This document shows positions 32,723 through 40,720 of a DNA stretch of 45,037 nucleotides, in pieces. Positions within the stretch are counted from its first letter, which is position 1; every line of letters begins with the position of its first letter. A program made the position numbers and the translations under genes. Origin of the DNA: Deltaproteobacteria bacterium (lineage in GTDB: Bacteria > Desulfobacterota > Syntrophia > Syntrophales > UBA5619); the NCBI GenBank assembly GCA_023487865.1, contig JAMDBG010000003.1:1-45037 (forward strand). Reading direction: 5' to 3'. The notes beneath the pieces were generated by a model. It worked only from the letters and a program-made list of their open reading frames with translations. It was not told the origin of the DNA and did no database searches.

Positions 32723-33301
32723 CTAGAACGCAAACCTGAGCCCGATGAGCCACGTGATAAAGAAGTTTTCATCCCGTACGTCAAGATTGGTAATATTAAA
32801 GAGGACGGATGCATCCAGCGATACCGCGTCTGTCAATTGATACTCGGCTCCTGCACCAAACGGCATCAGAAAGCTGGTATCGTCCTCTCGCTTCGATCCC
32901 TTCCGGTCTAAATCCGCATAGATAAATCCGATACCGGCCTGGACATGCGGTTTGAGCTCTGGAAAGCCAGCGATGCCGAAGGTATATTTTGCCTGTCCGG
33001 TAAGACCGACTTGGAAGAGATCACCCGTTAATCCCATCTGGAGAAGCGGTCCGATTGAGAATCGACGGGTAAGGTAGTAATCGCCATAGAGGCCAAGAGC
33101 ATAGGCCGTACCATCCGGGGTGTCGGTTTGCAGACCAAGGGCGGCGCCAGCAAAAAATCTCCCCGTGCTTTCATCTGCGGTGTTCTGTTGGGCCTCGGCG
33201 GTTGACCAGAGTGTAAACGAGAGTGCAATACTCACCATGATGGCAATGGCGACCGCAAGAAGAAAACGGATAACGTCTGCTTTTACGAGATTTGGTTGCA
33301 T
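32723..33301 (-). CDS. Outer-membrane beta-barrel protein
   Basis: A 192-residue protein. Residues 1 to about 37 are a long signal peptide ending AEA before QQN. The mature part alternates aromatic/aliphatic and polar residues in about eight strands (for example FFAGAALGLQTD, YALGLYGDYYLTRRFSIGPLLQ, QAKYTFGIAGF, HVQAGIGFIYADLD) and ends in phenylalanine (IGLRFAF), the recognition signal for BAM insertion. It resembles the OmpW/OprF-N-type small porin-like fold. The start at 33301 has AAAGGAGG upstream, better than the GTG eight codons earlier. It lies 66 bases after the NlpC gene. Confidence 0.8.
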   Translation of the reverse strand: MQPNLVKADVIRFLLAVAIAIMVSIALSFTLWSTAEAQQNTADESTGRFFAGAALGLQTDTPDGTAYALGLYGDYYLTRRFSIGPLLQMGLTGDLFQVGLTGQAKYTFGIAGFPELKPHVQAGIGFIYADLDRKGSKREDDTSFLMPFGAGAEYQLTDAVSLDASVLFNITNLDVRDENFFITWLIGLRFAF

Positions 33302-33367
33302 TTTCAATCCTCCTTTCCCCCTCACTCAAGGTAGAGTCAGACACATGGTCTGTTGTTAACAATGGAT

Positions 33368-34363
33368 TCAGCCGCCGTGAGCCGGCCGACGACTCGCTTC
33401 AGAACCCTCAACGTTTCCTTTGAGGCGGACCGCTCGGACAAAATGCTTATTGAAGTACGGTATGTTTAGATTGTCAACGCGAACTCTCCGTTTATAGGAC
33501 GACGCGTGAACAAATTGATTATTGCCGATATAGATCCCCACGTGGCCCAGCCTCCGTCTCGTATTGAAGAAGAGAAGATCTCCGGCGACCAGTTCGCTCC
33601 TTTTCACGCGCAGTCCCACCAGGGATTGCTGAAAGGCCGTCCGCGGAAGGTCGATGTTGAAGAACTGATAGGTCTTCTTCACGAATGCCGAACAGTCGAG
33701 TCCCTTCACCGAAGTACCCCCAAAACGGTAGGGCGCACCGAGGAAACCCATCGCCACCTTGACGAGCATCCTCTGCTCTTCCGGATTTTTCCATTGACCG
33801 AACGGTGCGGCGTTCTCCTGCTCGTGCCGCTCGACGACAGGCCAGGCCCCGTCGCCGGCGCCCCCGCGATCCGCATCTTCCCCTTCCGGCTCCTGTTCCG
33901 ATTTTGCCTGATTCTTCACCGATTCGGCCCTTTCCTCCCCTTCACCCTCCTGACTCCGGTATCGCTCGATTTTCTGACCGACCTGCAAGACACTTCCCTT
34001 AAGCCGGTTAACCTCGCGAAGGTCAGCTATGGATATCCCTGTTTTATCGGCGATCTTCGCCAGAGTGTCTCCTTTTTTGACCTGATAGATTCTTTCATGG
34101 AGAGATGCGGAGCGCTGGGATTTTGTCTGAGAGACTTCAGAGACGGGAATGGTCAGGATCTGCCGGGGCTTAGGGTCGTCTTTGGTAAGGTGATTGGCTG
34201 CTCTCAGGGCGTCGGGGGTGACTCCGAGCCGCTCGGCGATACCGGAAATCGTATCGCCCTGCCGGACCTGGTAGGTCGAACTGGCCTGACCGTCCCGGCA
34301 AAGACTCCACGACACCAACAGGACACCGAGTCCTACCCAAAGGAAAATCCGCCGTCTCATCAT
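33368..34363 (-). CDS. LysM-NlpC/P60 peptidoglycan endopeptidase
   Basis: A 331-residue exported protein. Residues 1-27 are a signal peptide (no lipobox). Two LysM repeats follow (about 30-73, YQVRQGDTISGIAERLG; and 91-132, YQVKKGDTLAKIADKTG). A charged Glu/Ala/Gly linker spans 133-190. The C-terminal NlpC/P60 domain has Cys224 (GLDCSAF), His274 (GHVGIYIG) and a possible third residue near His286. It binds and cuts peptide cross-links in the cell wall, probably in the periplasm. AGGAGG precedes the ATG pair. It is the first gene of a minus-strand envelope cluster. Confidence 0.9.
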   Translation of the reverse strand: MMRRRIFLWVGLGVLLVSWSLCRDGQASSTYQVRQGDTISGIAERLGVTPDALRAANHLTKDDPKPRQILTIPVSEVSQTKSQRSASLHERIYQVKKGDTLAKIADKTGISIADLREVNRLKGSVLQVGQKIERYRSQEGEGEERAESVKNQAKSEQEPEGEDADRGGAGDGAWPVVERHEQENAAPFGQWKNPEEQRMLVKVAMGFLGAPYRFGGTSVKGLDCSAFVKKTYQFFNIDLPRTAFQQSLVGLRVKRSELVAGDLLFFNTRRRLGHVGIYIGNNQFVHASSYKRRVRVDNLNIPYFNKHFVRAVRLKGNVEGSEASRRPAHGG

Positions 34364-34820
34364 GAAGAACCTCCTATTGCTTCATCGGGGGCTATCCACT
34401 CCTGTTGCGGCACACAAATGTTGCTGATGTTTTGCTAATGGATGACAAACTGCACACGTTCTTTTGTCAGGAGTGGAAAGCTACCGCCCTGCATCGCCTG
34501 CCCCAGGAGGGGTGTTCCTCAGTTCTTGGTCACGATGTCAGCACTGTATCTCGGGTAACAAACGAGCACAGAATATGCCAACAGATGCCTAAGAAACCAA
34601 CCTACTGAATTCAGACAGTTTATGATGAAAATTACCTACAGCGTAGGGACGATTGTGCATGATATTCCAAACAGAAAGCGCAGGGGAGTGCAGGATTTTG
34701 CCTCCACCTAACCGATAAGAGACCTCCGGAGGCAAAACGGTGGGCGGGTAAATGCCTTGCGACCATATCACAACAAAGAAAAAGGGGCCGGTAACCTTAC
34801 CGAACCCCATGTATTTCTTA
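34364..34820. other. Intergenic region with two perfect inverted repeats and the tRNA-Glu terminator
   Basis: No convincing gene. TCCACTCCTG at 34395-34404 is matched by its exact complement CAGGAGTGGA at 34468-34477, upstream of the LysM-NlpC gene. TTTTGCCTCC at 34696-34705 is matched by GGAGGCAAAA at 34728-34737, with a smaller palindrome CCTCCGGAGG inside. A terminator lies at 34775-34808. A minus-strand 73-codon frame across it has no ribosome site and overlaps the terminator, so it is not a gene. Confidence 0.55.
34775..34808 (-). terminator. Rho-independent terminator after tRNA-Glu
   Basis: Read on the minus strand: GGGG, CGGT, loop AAGGTT, ACCG, CCCC and then TTTTTCTTT. The strong GC stem with a T-run lies 12 bases after the tRNA-Glu 3-prime end. 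Confidence 0.8.
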
Positions 34821-34895
34821 TGGTAGTCCCACGGGGAGTTGAACCCCGGCTTCCGGCGTGAGAGGCCAGCGTCCTAACCACTAGACGATGGGACC
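34821..34895 (-). tRNA. tRNA-Glu(CTC), CCA encoded
   Basis: A 75-base class I tRNA. The acceptor GGTCCCA pairs with TGGGACT (first pair G-T), and the T arm is CCGGGG-type with loop TTCAACT. The anticodon stem CTGGC/GCCGG encloses the loop CTCTCAC, anticodon CTC, reading GAG. The encoded 3-prime end is ACCA. It lies 52 bases downstream of gltX on the same strand. Most genomes also carry a TTC-anticodon tRNA-Glu elsewhere. Confidence 0.93.
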
Positions 34896-34910
34896 GTGAC
34901 GGAGCATTGT

Positions 34911-34939
34911 TGTTTAATGAATGCCCGCTAAAAAGTCAA
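34911..34939 (-). promoter_or_regulatory. Possible own promoter of tRNA-Glu
   Basis: On the minus strand TTGACT (34934-34939) and TAAACA (34911-34916) are 17 bases apart, placing a start site near 34904, about nine bases before the mature tRNA end. The -10 box is imperfect. It lies in the 52-base gap after gltX, so the tRNA may be made both from its own promoter and by read-through. Confidence 0.5.
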
Positions 34940-34947
34940 GGCCAAAA

Positions 34948-36363
34948 TCAACTGGCGGCCCCGATCCAGGCGACAGCCTTTTGAATTCTGCCGATCACCC
35001 TCTCCTTTCCAAGGGTGACCATTACCTCATCGATACCGGGACTTACAGTCTTTCCCGTAAGGGCGACGCGGAGCGTCTGAGCGATCCATTTAAGCTTTGT
35101 CCCGCGCTCCTCGGCAAGCGCACGCAGAAAGGACTCCAAACCATCCTTCGTATACTCCGCAAGACCGGGGATCCCCTCCGCCACTGCCACTAGATGGCCG
35201 GCGTATTCGGGCGTCAAGAATTTCGCCGCCGCCTCGGGATCGTAAGCCACCTCCTCCTGGAAATAAAAAACTCCTCCTTCAGCCATCTCCACCAGGGTTT
35301 TCGACCGTGTCCGGAGATCCGCTATCGCTTTTGCAACAAAGGGACGATCGGAGACATCGAATCCCCGCTTCTCCCAGAAGGGAAGAACCGACTCTACCAG
35401 ACGCTCTGCGGGATAAGCCATGATGTAATGCTGGTTCAGCCAGAGGAGCTTTTCCGGATTGAAGACCGCCGCCGATTTGCCGACCGCCTCCAGGGAGAAC
35501 TCCCGGACGAGTTCCTCCATCGTGAATATCTCCTGGTCCCCGTGGGACCAGCCGAGACGGACCAGGTAATTGACCAGGGCCTCGGGCAGATATCCCATCT
35601 CCTGGTAGGCCATCACCGACGTCGCGCCGTGACGCTTGCTCAGCCTGGCCCTGTCTGATCCGAGGATCATCGGCACATGGCCGAACAGGGGAACTTCGTA
35701 ACCCAGCGCCTCGTAAATCTGGATCTGCTTGGGCGTGTTATTGACATGGTCATCCCCCCGGATGACGTGGGTGATCCCCATCTGGGCATCGTCCACGACC
35801 ACCGCGAAATTGTAAGTCGGATAGCCGTCGGCGCGTTCGATGATCAGATCGTCCAGCTCCTCGTTGTTGAAGGAGATGTTCCCCTTGATCAGGTCGTGTA
35901 CGACGGTGACACCCACCTCGGGACCGCGGAAACGGACCACGGAGCCGGAAGATCTGGGCAATCCACGGTCGCGGCAGGTCCCGTCATATTTCGGCTTCCG
36001 CCCTTCGGCGAGGGCCTTCTTTCGCTTCGCCTCCAGCTCCTCCGGGGCACAGGTGCAGTAATACGCGTTCCCCGTATCGATCAGCTTCTGGACCATCTCC
36101 CTGTGGATATTCACCCGCTCCGCCTGGAAATAGGGGCCTTCGTCCCAGTTTAGGCCGAGCCACGCCATCGCATCCAGGATCGCCCGAGTCGATTCCTCCG
36201 TAGAGCGAACCTGATCCGTATCCTCAATCCGCAGGATGAATGTCCCAGCGTATCTGCGTGTATAGAGCCAGTTGAACAAAGCCGTACGAGCGCCGCCGAT
36301 ATGGAGAAATCCCGTCGGCGACGGGGCAAAACGCGTTCTCATTTTTCCCTTTGTCATTGTCAT
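34948..36363 (-). CDS. gltX: Glutamyl-tRNA synthetase
   Basis: A 471-residue class I synthetase that charges tRNA-Glu. The ATP-binding HIGH motif is HIGG at 21-24 (SPTGFLHIGGARTALFN), and the KMSKS-type loop is RLSKRHGA at 240-247. A four-residue zinc-like site is suggested by CTC at 103-105 with further cysteines near 130. Three possible starts lie at 36363, 36357 and 36342; the last has AAAGGG directly upstream and begins MRTRFAPSPTG as usual. The tRNA-Glu gene follows immediately. A good promoter lies about 100 bases upstream. Confidence 0.95.
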   Translation of the reverse strand: MTMTKGKMRTRFAPSPTGFLHIGGARTALFNWLYTRRYAGTFILRIEDTDQVRSTEESTRAILDAMAWLGLNWDEGPYFQAERVNIHREMVQKLIDTGNAYYCTCAPEELEAKRKKALAEGRKPKYDGTCRDRGLPRSSGSVVRFRGPEVGVTVVHDLIKGNISFNNEELDDLIIERADGYPTYNFAVVVDDAQMGITHVIRGDDHVNNTPKQIQIYEALGYEVPLFGHVPMILGSDRARLSKRHGATSVMAYQEMGYLPEALVNYLVRLGWSHGDQEIFTMEELVREFSLEAVGKSAAVFNPEKLLWLNQHYIMAYPAERLVESVLPFWEKRGFDVSDRPFVAKAIADLRTRSKTLVEMAEGGVFYFQEEVAYDPEAAAKFLTPEYAGHLVAVAEGIPGLAEYTKDGLESFLRALAEERGTKLKWIAQTLRVALTGKTVSPGIDEVMVTLGKERVIGRIQKAVAWIGAAS

Positions 36364-36462
36364 CCGCCTGATCGTGTTTTCCGGACCCGCTTCTGGTGTG
36401 CTATCGAAAAGTACCCCTCTTTTGCCTCTGCGGGTGAAGCGATTCCATCTTGATTGATGTAG

Positions 36463-36492
36463 TCTATAGGACCTCGCCTATCCTATTGTCAA
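36463..36492 (-). promoter_or_regulatory. Promoter of gltX
   Basis: On the minus strand TTGACA (36487-36492) and TATAGA (36463-36468) are separated by 18 bases. A small inverted repeat, ATAGG-6 bases-CCTAT (36466-36481), lies in the spacer and overlaps the -10 box, so it could be an operator. The leader would be roughly 90 bases. Confidence 0.65.
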
Positions 36493-36748
36493 GAAAGAAA
36501 AGGCGATGCCGGTCGAAGCGACACAGCGGATCGGGTCTCTTTGTCGGTAGCCACGGGCAAATGCATTATGCTGAAAAGAATCTGAGACCTGCTAATTTCA
36601 TTTGAATTTACATCCCATTCAGTTTATAAGTCCTCCCATAGCGTTCCAGGAAGGGGAAACGGGATGCACCGTCGCTTGGCCGCCGCTGCCTCAAGAACCA
36701 TCGAAAATCAGGCAAAGCATGAAAAACAGGACAGGTGATAAATTATCC

Positions 36749-36777
36749 TTGACAATCCAGCCGGTTTATAATTTACT
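36749..36777 (+). promoter_or_regulatory. Probable promoter of the yceD-rpmF-fab operon
   Basis: TTGACA at 36749-36754 is perfect. The best -10 by sequence is TATAAT at 36767-36772, but the spacer is only 12 bases; TTTACT at 36772-36777 gives the standard 17 bases with a weaker match. One of these is likely used, about 70 bases before yceD. Confidence 0.5.
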
Positions 36778-36845
36778 TTAACCCTTTACACGGCGACTTC
36801 CGGTAACGGGAAATTGTCGTTTTCGCTGTCGGGAAAGGGCAATTT

Positions 36846-37385
36846 TTGAAGATCAGCGTAAACAAGATCCCCGAAGGGGGGATGAATCTCCGGTTTGAAA
36901 AGGATTGGGAATGGTTCCGGAATTTTCTTTCGGAAACGGAACCGTCCGATTTCGTCCTGGACCGGATCGCAGTTGCCTGCACCGTCAGGAGGATGAAGGA
37001 GACGGTCTTTATCGAAGGATCTGCAGCCACGACCGTGGAGGCACCCTGCAGCCGCTGTCTGACGACGGCCATCCTGCCGGTTAGATCCTCGTTCAAATAT
37101 ACCTTTTCTCCACCTCCCGACCGGCCGCAGGAGGAATGGGAGCTGAGCGCCGAGGATCTTGATTTTGCGTATTACGAGGAGGATACCATCGATCTGGACC
37201 CGCTGATCTTTGAACAGATCATTCTCCAGATCCCGATCAAGCCTCTGTGCACGGAAACCTGTAAGGGGCTGTGCCCCCATTGCGGTATCAATATGAATGT
37301 GGCCGGCTGTCGCTGTGAGACCAAATCCTTTGATGAACGCCTCGCCGCGTTGAAGCAGTTCAAGGTTCAATCCGAGAAACAATAG
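36846..37385 (+). CDS. yceD: YceD/DUF177 family protein
   Basis: A 179-residue cytoplasmic protein of the YceD (DUF177) family, which in many bacteria lies directly before rpmF and is linked to ribosome and 23S rRNA maintenance. The conserved CSRCLTTA motif is near residue 72, and the C-terminal part has CTETCKGLCPHCGINMN followed by CRC, a cysteine-rich site likely to bind metal. The start is TTG at 36846 with AAAGGG upstream. It is the first gene of a long plus-strand housekeeping run. Confidence 0.88.
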   Translation: MKISVNKIPEGGMNLRFEKDWEWFRNFLSETEPSDFVLDRIAVACTVRRMKETVFIEGSAATTVEAPCSRCLTTAILPVRSSFKYTFSPPPDRPQEEWELSAEDLDFAYYEEDTIDLDPLIFEQIILQIPIKPLCTETCKGLCPHCGINMNVAGCRCETKSFDERLAALKQFKVQSEKQ

Positions 37386-37409
37386 AGAAGGAAAAAGGAG
37401 TAAGATATT

Positions 37410-37595
37410 ATGCCAAATCCAATAAAAAGACATTCCAAGTCCAGAAGAAACATGAGAAGGGCGCACGATTTTCTGAAGCCGGTTCTGGCATCCGCGTGTC
37501 CGCAATGCCATGCGCCCAAGCTTCCTCACCATGTCTGTCCCACCTGCGGGACATACAAGGGAAAGGAAGTCATCCCCATCGAAAAGGCATCCTGA
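37410..37595 (+). CDS. rpmF: Ribosomal protein bL32
   Basis: A 61-residue large-subunit ribosomal protein. The basic start MPNPIKRHSKSRRNMRRAH is typical, and a zinc ribbon (Cys30, Cys33, Cys43, Cys46) is intact, so this is the zinc-binding form. AAAAGGAG precedes the ATG. Downstream one would usually expect plsX and fabH; here fabD follows at once. Confidence 0.97.
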   Translation: MPNPIKRHSKSRRNMRRAHDFLKPVLASACPQCHAPKLPHHVCPTCGTYKGKEVIPIEKAS

Positions 37596-37617
37596 ACCGC
37601 CGGGCGAGGAAACACCC

Positions 37618-38559
37618 ATGGCTAAATACGGTGTCGTCTTTCCTGGACAGGGATCGCAATACCCCGGCATGGGTCAGGACCTTTACCGGGGAGATCAGCG
37701 TGTAAGGGACCTTTTTGCAGCAGCCGGGGATGTCTTCGGCCGGGACATGGTCTCTCTGTGCTTTAATGGACCACAGGAGGCCCTTGACCTGACGGTGAAC
37801 ACGCAGACTGCCGTTCTCACGGTGGATATCGCCGCCTGGCTGGCTTTTTCCGGACGGGTGGGCACAACACCGATCATCATGGCTGGCCACAGTCTCGGAG
37901 AATATGCCGCCCTTTATGCGGCCGGCGCCGTCGACCTGCGTGACGTCCTTGCCCTGGTTCACCTGAGGGCAAAATACCACCAGGAGGCCGTTCCCGTAGG
38001 TGAAGGGGCGATGGCGGCCATCCTCGGCCTTTCGAGAGACGTGGTGGAGGAGCTGTGCCGCCAGATTAACGGCGAAAATCATACCGTGGTTCTCTCGATC
38101 GAAAACGCCCCCGGACAGATCGTCGTCTCCGGACATACGACGGCCATAGAAAAAATCATCGCCGCCGCCGAGGCAAAAGAGGGCGGCCGGGCGGTGAAAC
38201 TTGCCATCAGCGTCCCTTGCCACTCTCCCCTCCTGCAGGGAGCGGCCGAGCGGTTCGCTGCGGAGCTGACCCAGGTCGATATCCGGGATTGCATAATCCC
38301 CGTGATTCCCAACCGCGACCCGGACATTCTCCATTCCCGGGAACGTACACGAGAGCTGCTGATAAGACAGATTACCTCTCCGGTCCGTTGGAAGGAGACA
38401 ATCGAAAGGATGGCCGCAATGGGCGTCGATACCATCGTGGAGCTCGGCCCGAAGAGGACCCTCTCCGGGCTGATCAGGCGGATTGACCGGCGATTGCGTC
38501 TCCTCAACGTCGAGGATGGTGAATCACTGAAGCAGACGGTGGCGGCATTGAACGACTGA
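37618..38559 (+). CDS. fabD: Malonyl-CoA-ACP transacylase
   Basis: A 313-residue cytoplasmic enzyme that moves malonyl groups from CoA to acyl carrier protein. It has FPGQGSQ at 8-14, nucleophile Ser92 in GHSLGEY, Arg117, and His202 in VPCHSPLL (relatives usually have a small residue and Phe before this histidine). The start is ATG 37618; the open frame further upstream overlaps rpmF and is not FabD. It is 22 bases after rpmF, indicating one transcript. Confidence 0.95.
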   Translation: MAKYGVVFPGQGSQYPGMGQDLYRGDQRVRDLFAAAGDVFGRDMVSLCFNGPQEALDLTVNTQTAVLTVDIAAWLAFSGRVGTTPIIMAGHSLGEYAALYAAGAVDLRDVLALVHLRAKYHQEAVPVGEGAMAAILGLSRDVVEELCRQINGENHTVVLSIENAPGQIVVSGHTTAIEKIIAAAEAKEGGRAVKLAISVPCHSPLLQGAAERFAAELTQVDIRDCIIPVIPNRDPDILHSRERTRELLIRQITSPVRWKETIERMAAMGVDTIVELGPKRTLSGLIRRIDRRLRLLNVEDGESLKQTVAALND

Positions 38560-38586
38560 GCGGGAACAAACCGCTGTTGCATTCCC

Positions 38587-38606
38587 ACCCCTGCCGTCGC
38601 AGGGGT
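38587..38606 (+). terminator. Hairpin between fabD and acpP
   Basis: A perfect 8-bp stem ACCCCTGC-CGTC-GCAGGGGT is followed by CATTTTCATT, then the acpP ribosome site. The tail is only partly T-rich, so it may be a leaky terminator or an RNA-processing site that adjusts acpP output relative to fabD. Confidence 0.6.
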
Positions 38607-38630
38607 CATTTTCATTAGGAGGAAGTGTTC

Positions 38631-38876
38631 ATGACACTGGAAGAAAAGGTCATCAGTATTATAATGGAGCAACTGGATGTCACACGCGAGGAATGTGTTG
38701 CCGAGGCGTCATTCATCGACGATCTCGGGGCCGATTCTCTCGATCTCGTCGAATTGATCATGGAAATGGAAGAAACCTTCGACGTCCAGATCGCCGACAA
38801 TGAACTGGAAAAAATCCGTACCATCAAAGATGTGTTTGAGTTTCTCAAAAGCAGGGGCACCGTCTGGCAGGAATAG
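38631..38876 (+). CDS. acpP: Acyl carrier protein
   Basis: An 81-residue, acidic carrier protein for fatty-acid synthesis. The attachment site for 4-phosphopantetheine is Ser36 in LGADSLDLVELIMEMEE. The start is ATG 38631 with AGGAGG eight bases upstream; a GTG two codons before is too close to that site. A hairpin precedes it and fabF follows 75 bases later. Confidence 0.96.
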   Translation: MTLEEKVISIIMEQLDVTREECVAEASFIDDLGADSLDLVELIMEMEETFDVQIADNELEKIRTIKDVFEFLKSRGTVWQE

Positions 38877-38951
38877 AGGCCGGCGATCGATTGCGTTTGC
38901 CGTTTCAACCTTGTCGGCCGGCAGTCCGATTTGTCGCAGCAGGGGGAGCAG

Positions 38952-40193
38952 TTGAAAAACAGGGTAGTCATCACGGGCATGGGCGCCGTCACACCGCTCG
39001 GCAACTCCGTCGCAGAGACCTGGGAGGGAATCTGCAGGGGAAAATCCGGCATCGGCCGGCTCACGAAATTCGACTGTACGGCTCATGAAACACGGATCGC
39101 CGGCGAGCTGAAGGATTTCGATCCGCTCCGCTTTGTAAATAAAAAAGAACTGCGGCGCCTGGACGACTTCATCATCTATGCCTTGGCAGCCGCAGAGATG
39201 GCCCTGGCCGATGCAGGCCTTGCCAGCGGTGCAGCCGAGGGGGAACGGACAGGGGTGATCATCGGTTCGGCCATCGGGGGGCTCGCCACCATCGAAAAAG
39301 AAAAGGAAGCGATCTTCCTGGGCGGGCCCCGGAAGATGTCTGCCTTCACCATCCCTGCGGTGCTGGCCAATCTCGCCTCCGGCCATGTGTCGATCCGTTT
39401 CGGAGCGAAGGGGCCGATCGGCTGCAGCGTCACGGCCTGCTCCTCGGGCGCCTGCGCCATCGGCGATGCCGTCCGCCTCATTGCCGAAGGTCATGCCGAT
39501 TGCATGATCGCCGGCGGAGTGGAAGCGGCCGTGACCCCGTTGTGCGTTGCAGGATTCAACGCCATGCGGGCGCTCTCCAAACGCAACGAAGAACCGGAAA
39601 AGGCGAGCCGCCCTTTCGACCGGGACCGCGACGGATTCGTCATCGGCGAAGGCTGCGGCATCGTGATTCTCGAAGCCCTGCCCCGCGCATTAGACAGGGG
39701 CACCCGCATCTGCGGCGAAATCGCAGGGTACGGTAACACCAGCGACGCGTTTCATATGGCGGCCCCGCCGCCCGGGCATGAGGGTGCCGTCCGATGTATG
39801 CAGGCCGCCCTGCGGGATGCGGGGATGGAAGCCGCCGGAATTGATTACATCAACGCCCACGGGACTTCCACCCCCCTGAACGACGCATACGAGACGGAAG
39901 CGATCAAAACGGTCTTCGGCGAACACACGCGACGGCTCGCCGTCAGTTCGACCAAATCGATGACCGGTCATCTCCTTGGGGCGGCCGGCGGCATCGAGAC
40001 GATCTTCTGCATGAAGGCGATCGACACGGGGATGCTCCCCCCAACGATCAACCTGGATCATCCGGATCCCACTTGCGATCTGGACTACGTCCCCCACCAG
40101 GCGAGAAAAGCGGCGATCCGCACCGCCATGTCCAATACCTTTGGTTTCGGCGGGGTGAATGCCGTCCTGATTGTGAAAAAATTCGAGGAATAA
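38952..40193 (+). CDS. fabF: 3-oxoacyl-ACP synthase II
   Basis: A 413-residue condensing enzyme that elongates acyl-ACP with malonyl-ACP. The active site is complete: Cys163 (TACSSGA), His303 (NAHGTSTPLND), Lys335 and His340 (STKSMTGHLLGAAG). I place the start at TTG 38952, which follows AGGGGGAG and gives the family-typical MKNRVVITGMGAVTPLG; a TTG seven codons upstream has no ribosome site. No fabG, fabH or plsX is in this neighbourhood. It is three bases from rpiB. Confidence 0.96.
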   Translation: MKNRVVITGMGAVTPLGNSVAETWEGICRGKSGIGRLTKFDCTAHETRIAGELKDFDPLRFVNKKELRRLDDFIIYALAAAEMALADAGLASGAAEGERTGVIIGSAIGGLATIEKEKEAIFLGGPRKMSAFTIPAVLANLASGHVSIRFGAKGPIGCSVTACSSGACAIGDAVRLIAEGHADCMIAGGVEAAVTPLCVAGFNAMRALSKRNEEPEKASRPFDRDRDGFVIGEGCGIVILEALPRALDRGTRICGEIAGYGNTSDAFHMAAPPPGHEGAVRCMQAALRDAGMEAAGIDYINAHGTSTPLNDAYETEAIKTVFGEHTRRLAVSSTKSMTGHLLGAAGGIETIFCMKAIDTGMLPPTINLDHPDPTCDLDYVPHQARKAAIRTAMSNTFGFGGVNAVLIVKKFEE

Positions 40194-40196
40194 CGT

Positions 40197-40664
40197 ATGG
40201 CCATGGACAAGATCATCATCGGCGCGGATCATGCCGGTTATCCGCTCAAGGAGGCGCTCAAACCCTTTCTCAAGGAGATGGGGTTCGCCGTCACCGACAC
40301 AGGGACGGACAGCGACCGGCCCGCGGACTACCCCGATTTCGCGGCCCGAGTGGCCGAAAAGGTCTCTGCAGGCGTTTTTAGGAGGGGCATACTGATCTGC
40401 GGTTCCGGGGTGGGGATGTCGATCACCGCCAACCGGTTCCCCGGCGTGAGGGCCGCCCTCTGCCTCGACGAAGAAACGGCACGTATGAGCCGGATGCACA
40501 ATGATGCCAACATCCTGGTCCTTGCGGGGAGGAAAACCGATGCGGTTACAGCGCGTGCGATCACCCGGGTGTGGCTGGAAACCCCGTTTGAGGGAGGGCG
40601 TCATCAGAAACGTCTCGATAAAATCAGGGATGCGGAATTGGGATTGCGACATAAAAGAAATTAA
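40197..40664 (+). CDS. rpiB: Ribose-5-phosphate isomerase B
   Basis: A 155-residue RpiB/LacAB-family sugar phosphate isomerase, pentose phosphate pathway. It has GADHAGYPLKE near the N-terminus (Asp11, His12), catalytic Cys68 in ICGSGVGMS, and His101 with nearby Arg in RMHNDANILVLAGR. A second ATG two codons in is possible. It follows fabF closely, which suggests the same transcript, and precedes glyA across a repeat-containing gap. Confidence 0.94.
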   Translation: MAMDKIIIGADHAGYPLKEALKPFLKEMGFAVTDTGTDSDRPADYPDFAARVAEKVSAGVFRRGILICGSGVGMSITANRFPGVRAALCLDEETARMSRMHNDANILVLAGRKTDAVTARAITRVWLETPFEGGRHQKRLDKIRDAELGLRHKRN

Positions 40665-40720
40665 TTTTTTAACCAGCAAAATCATGTTCCCATTCGTGTG
40701 AGGGAGCATGGAAGATGATG

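Larger units (their letters stand above)
36364..36845. other. Divergent intergenic region, gltX to yceD
   Basis: About 480 bases. It holds the gltX promoter (minus, 36463-36492) and the probable yceD promoter (plus, near 36749-36777). A 24-codon frame at 36664-36738 with GGAAGGGG upstream is a very weak candidate small ORF. The remaining bases show no recognisable RNA or protein. Confidence 0.55.

Noticed and set aside
34589..34810. 73-codon minus-strand frame downstream of tRNA-Glu
   Set aside because: It begins inside the tRNA-Glu terminator and has no ribosome site.
36664..36738. 24-codon frame with GGAAGGGG upstream in the gltX-yceD spacer
   Set aside because: Too short and with no membrane or domain character; the purine-rich stretch may be chance. 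Kept only as a remark.
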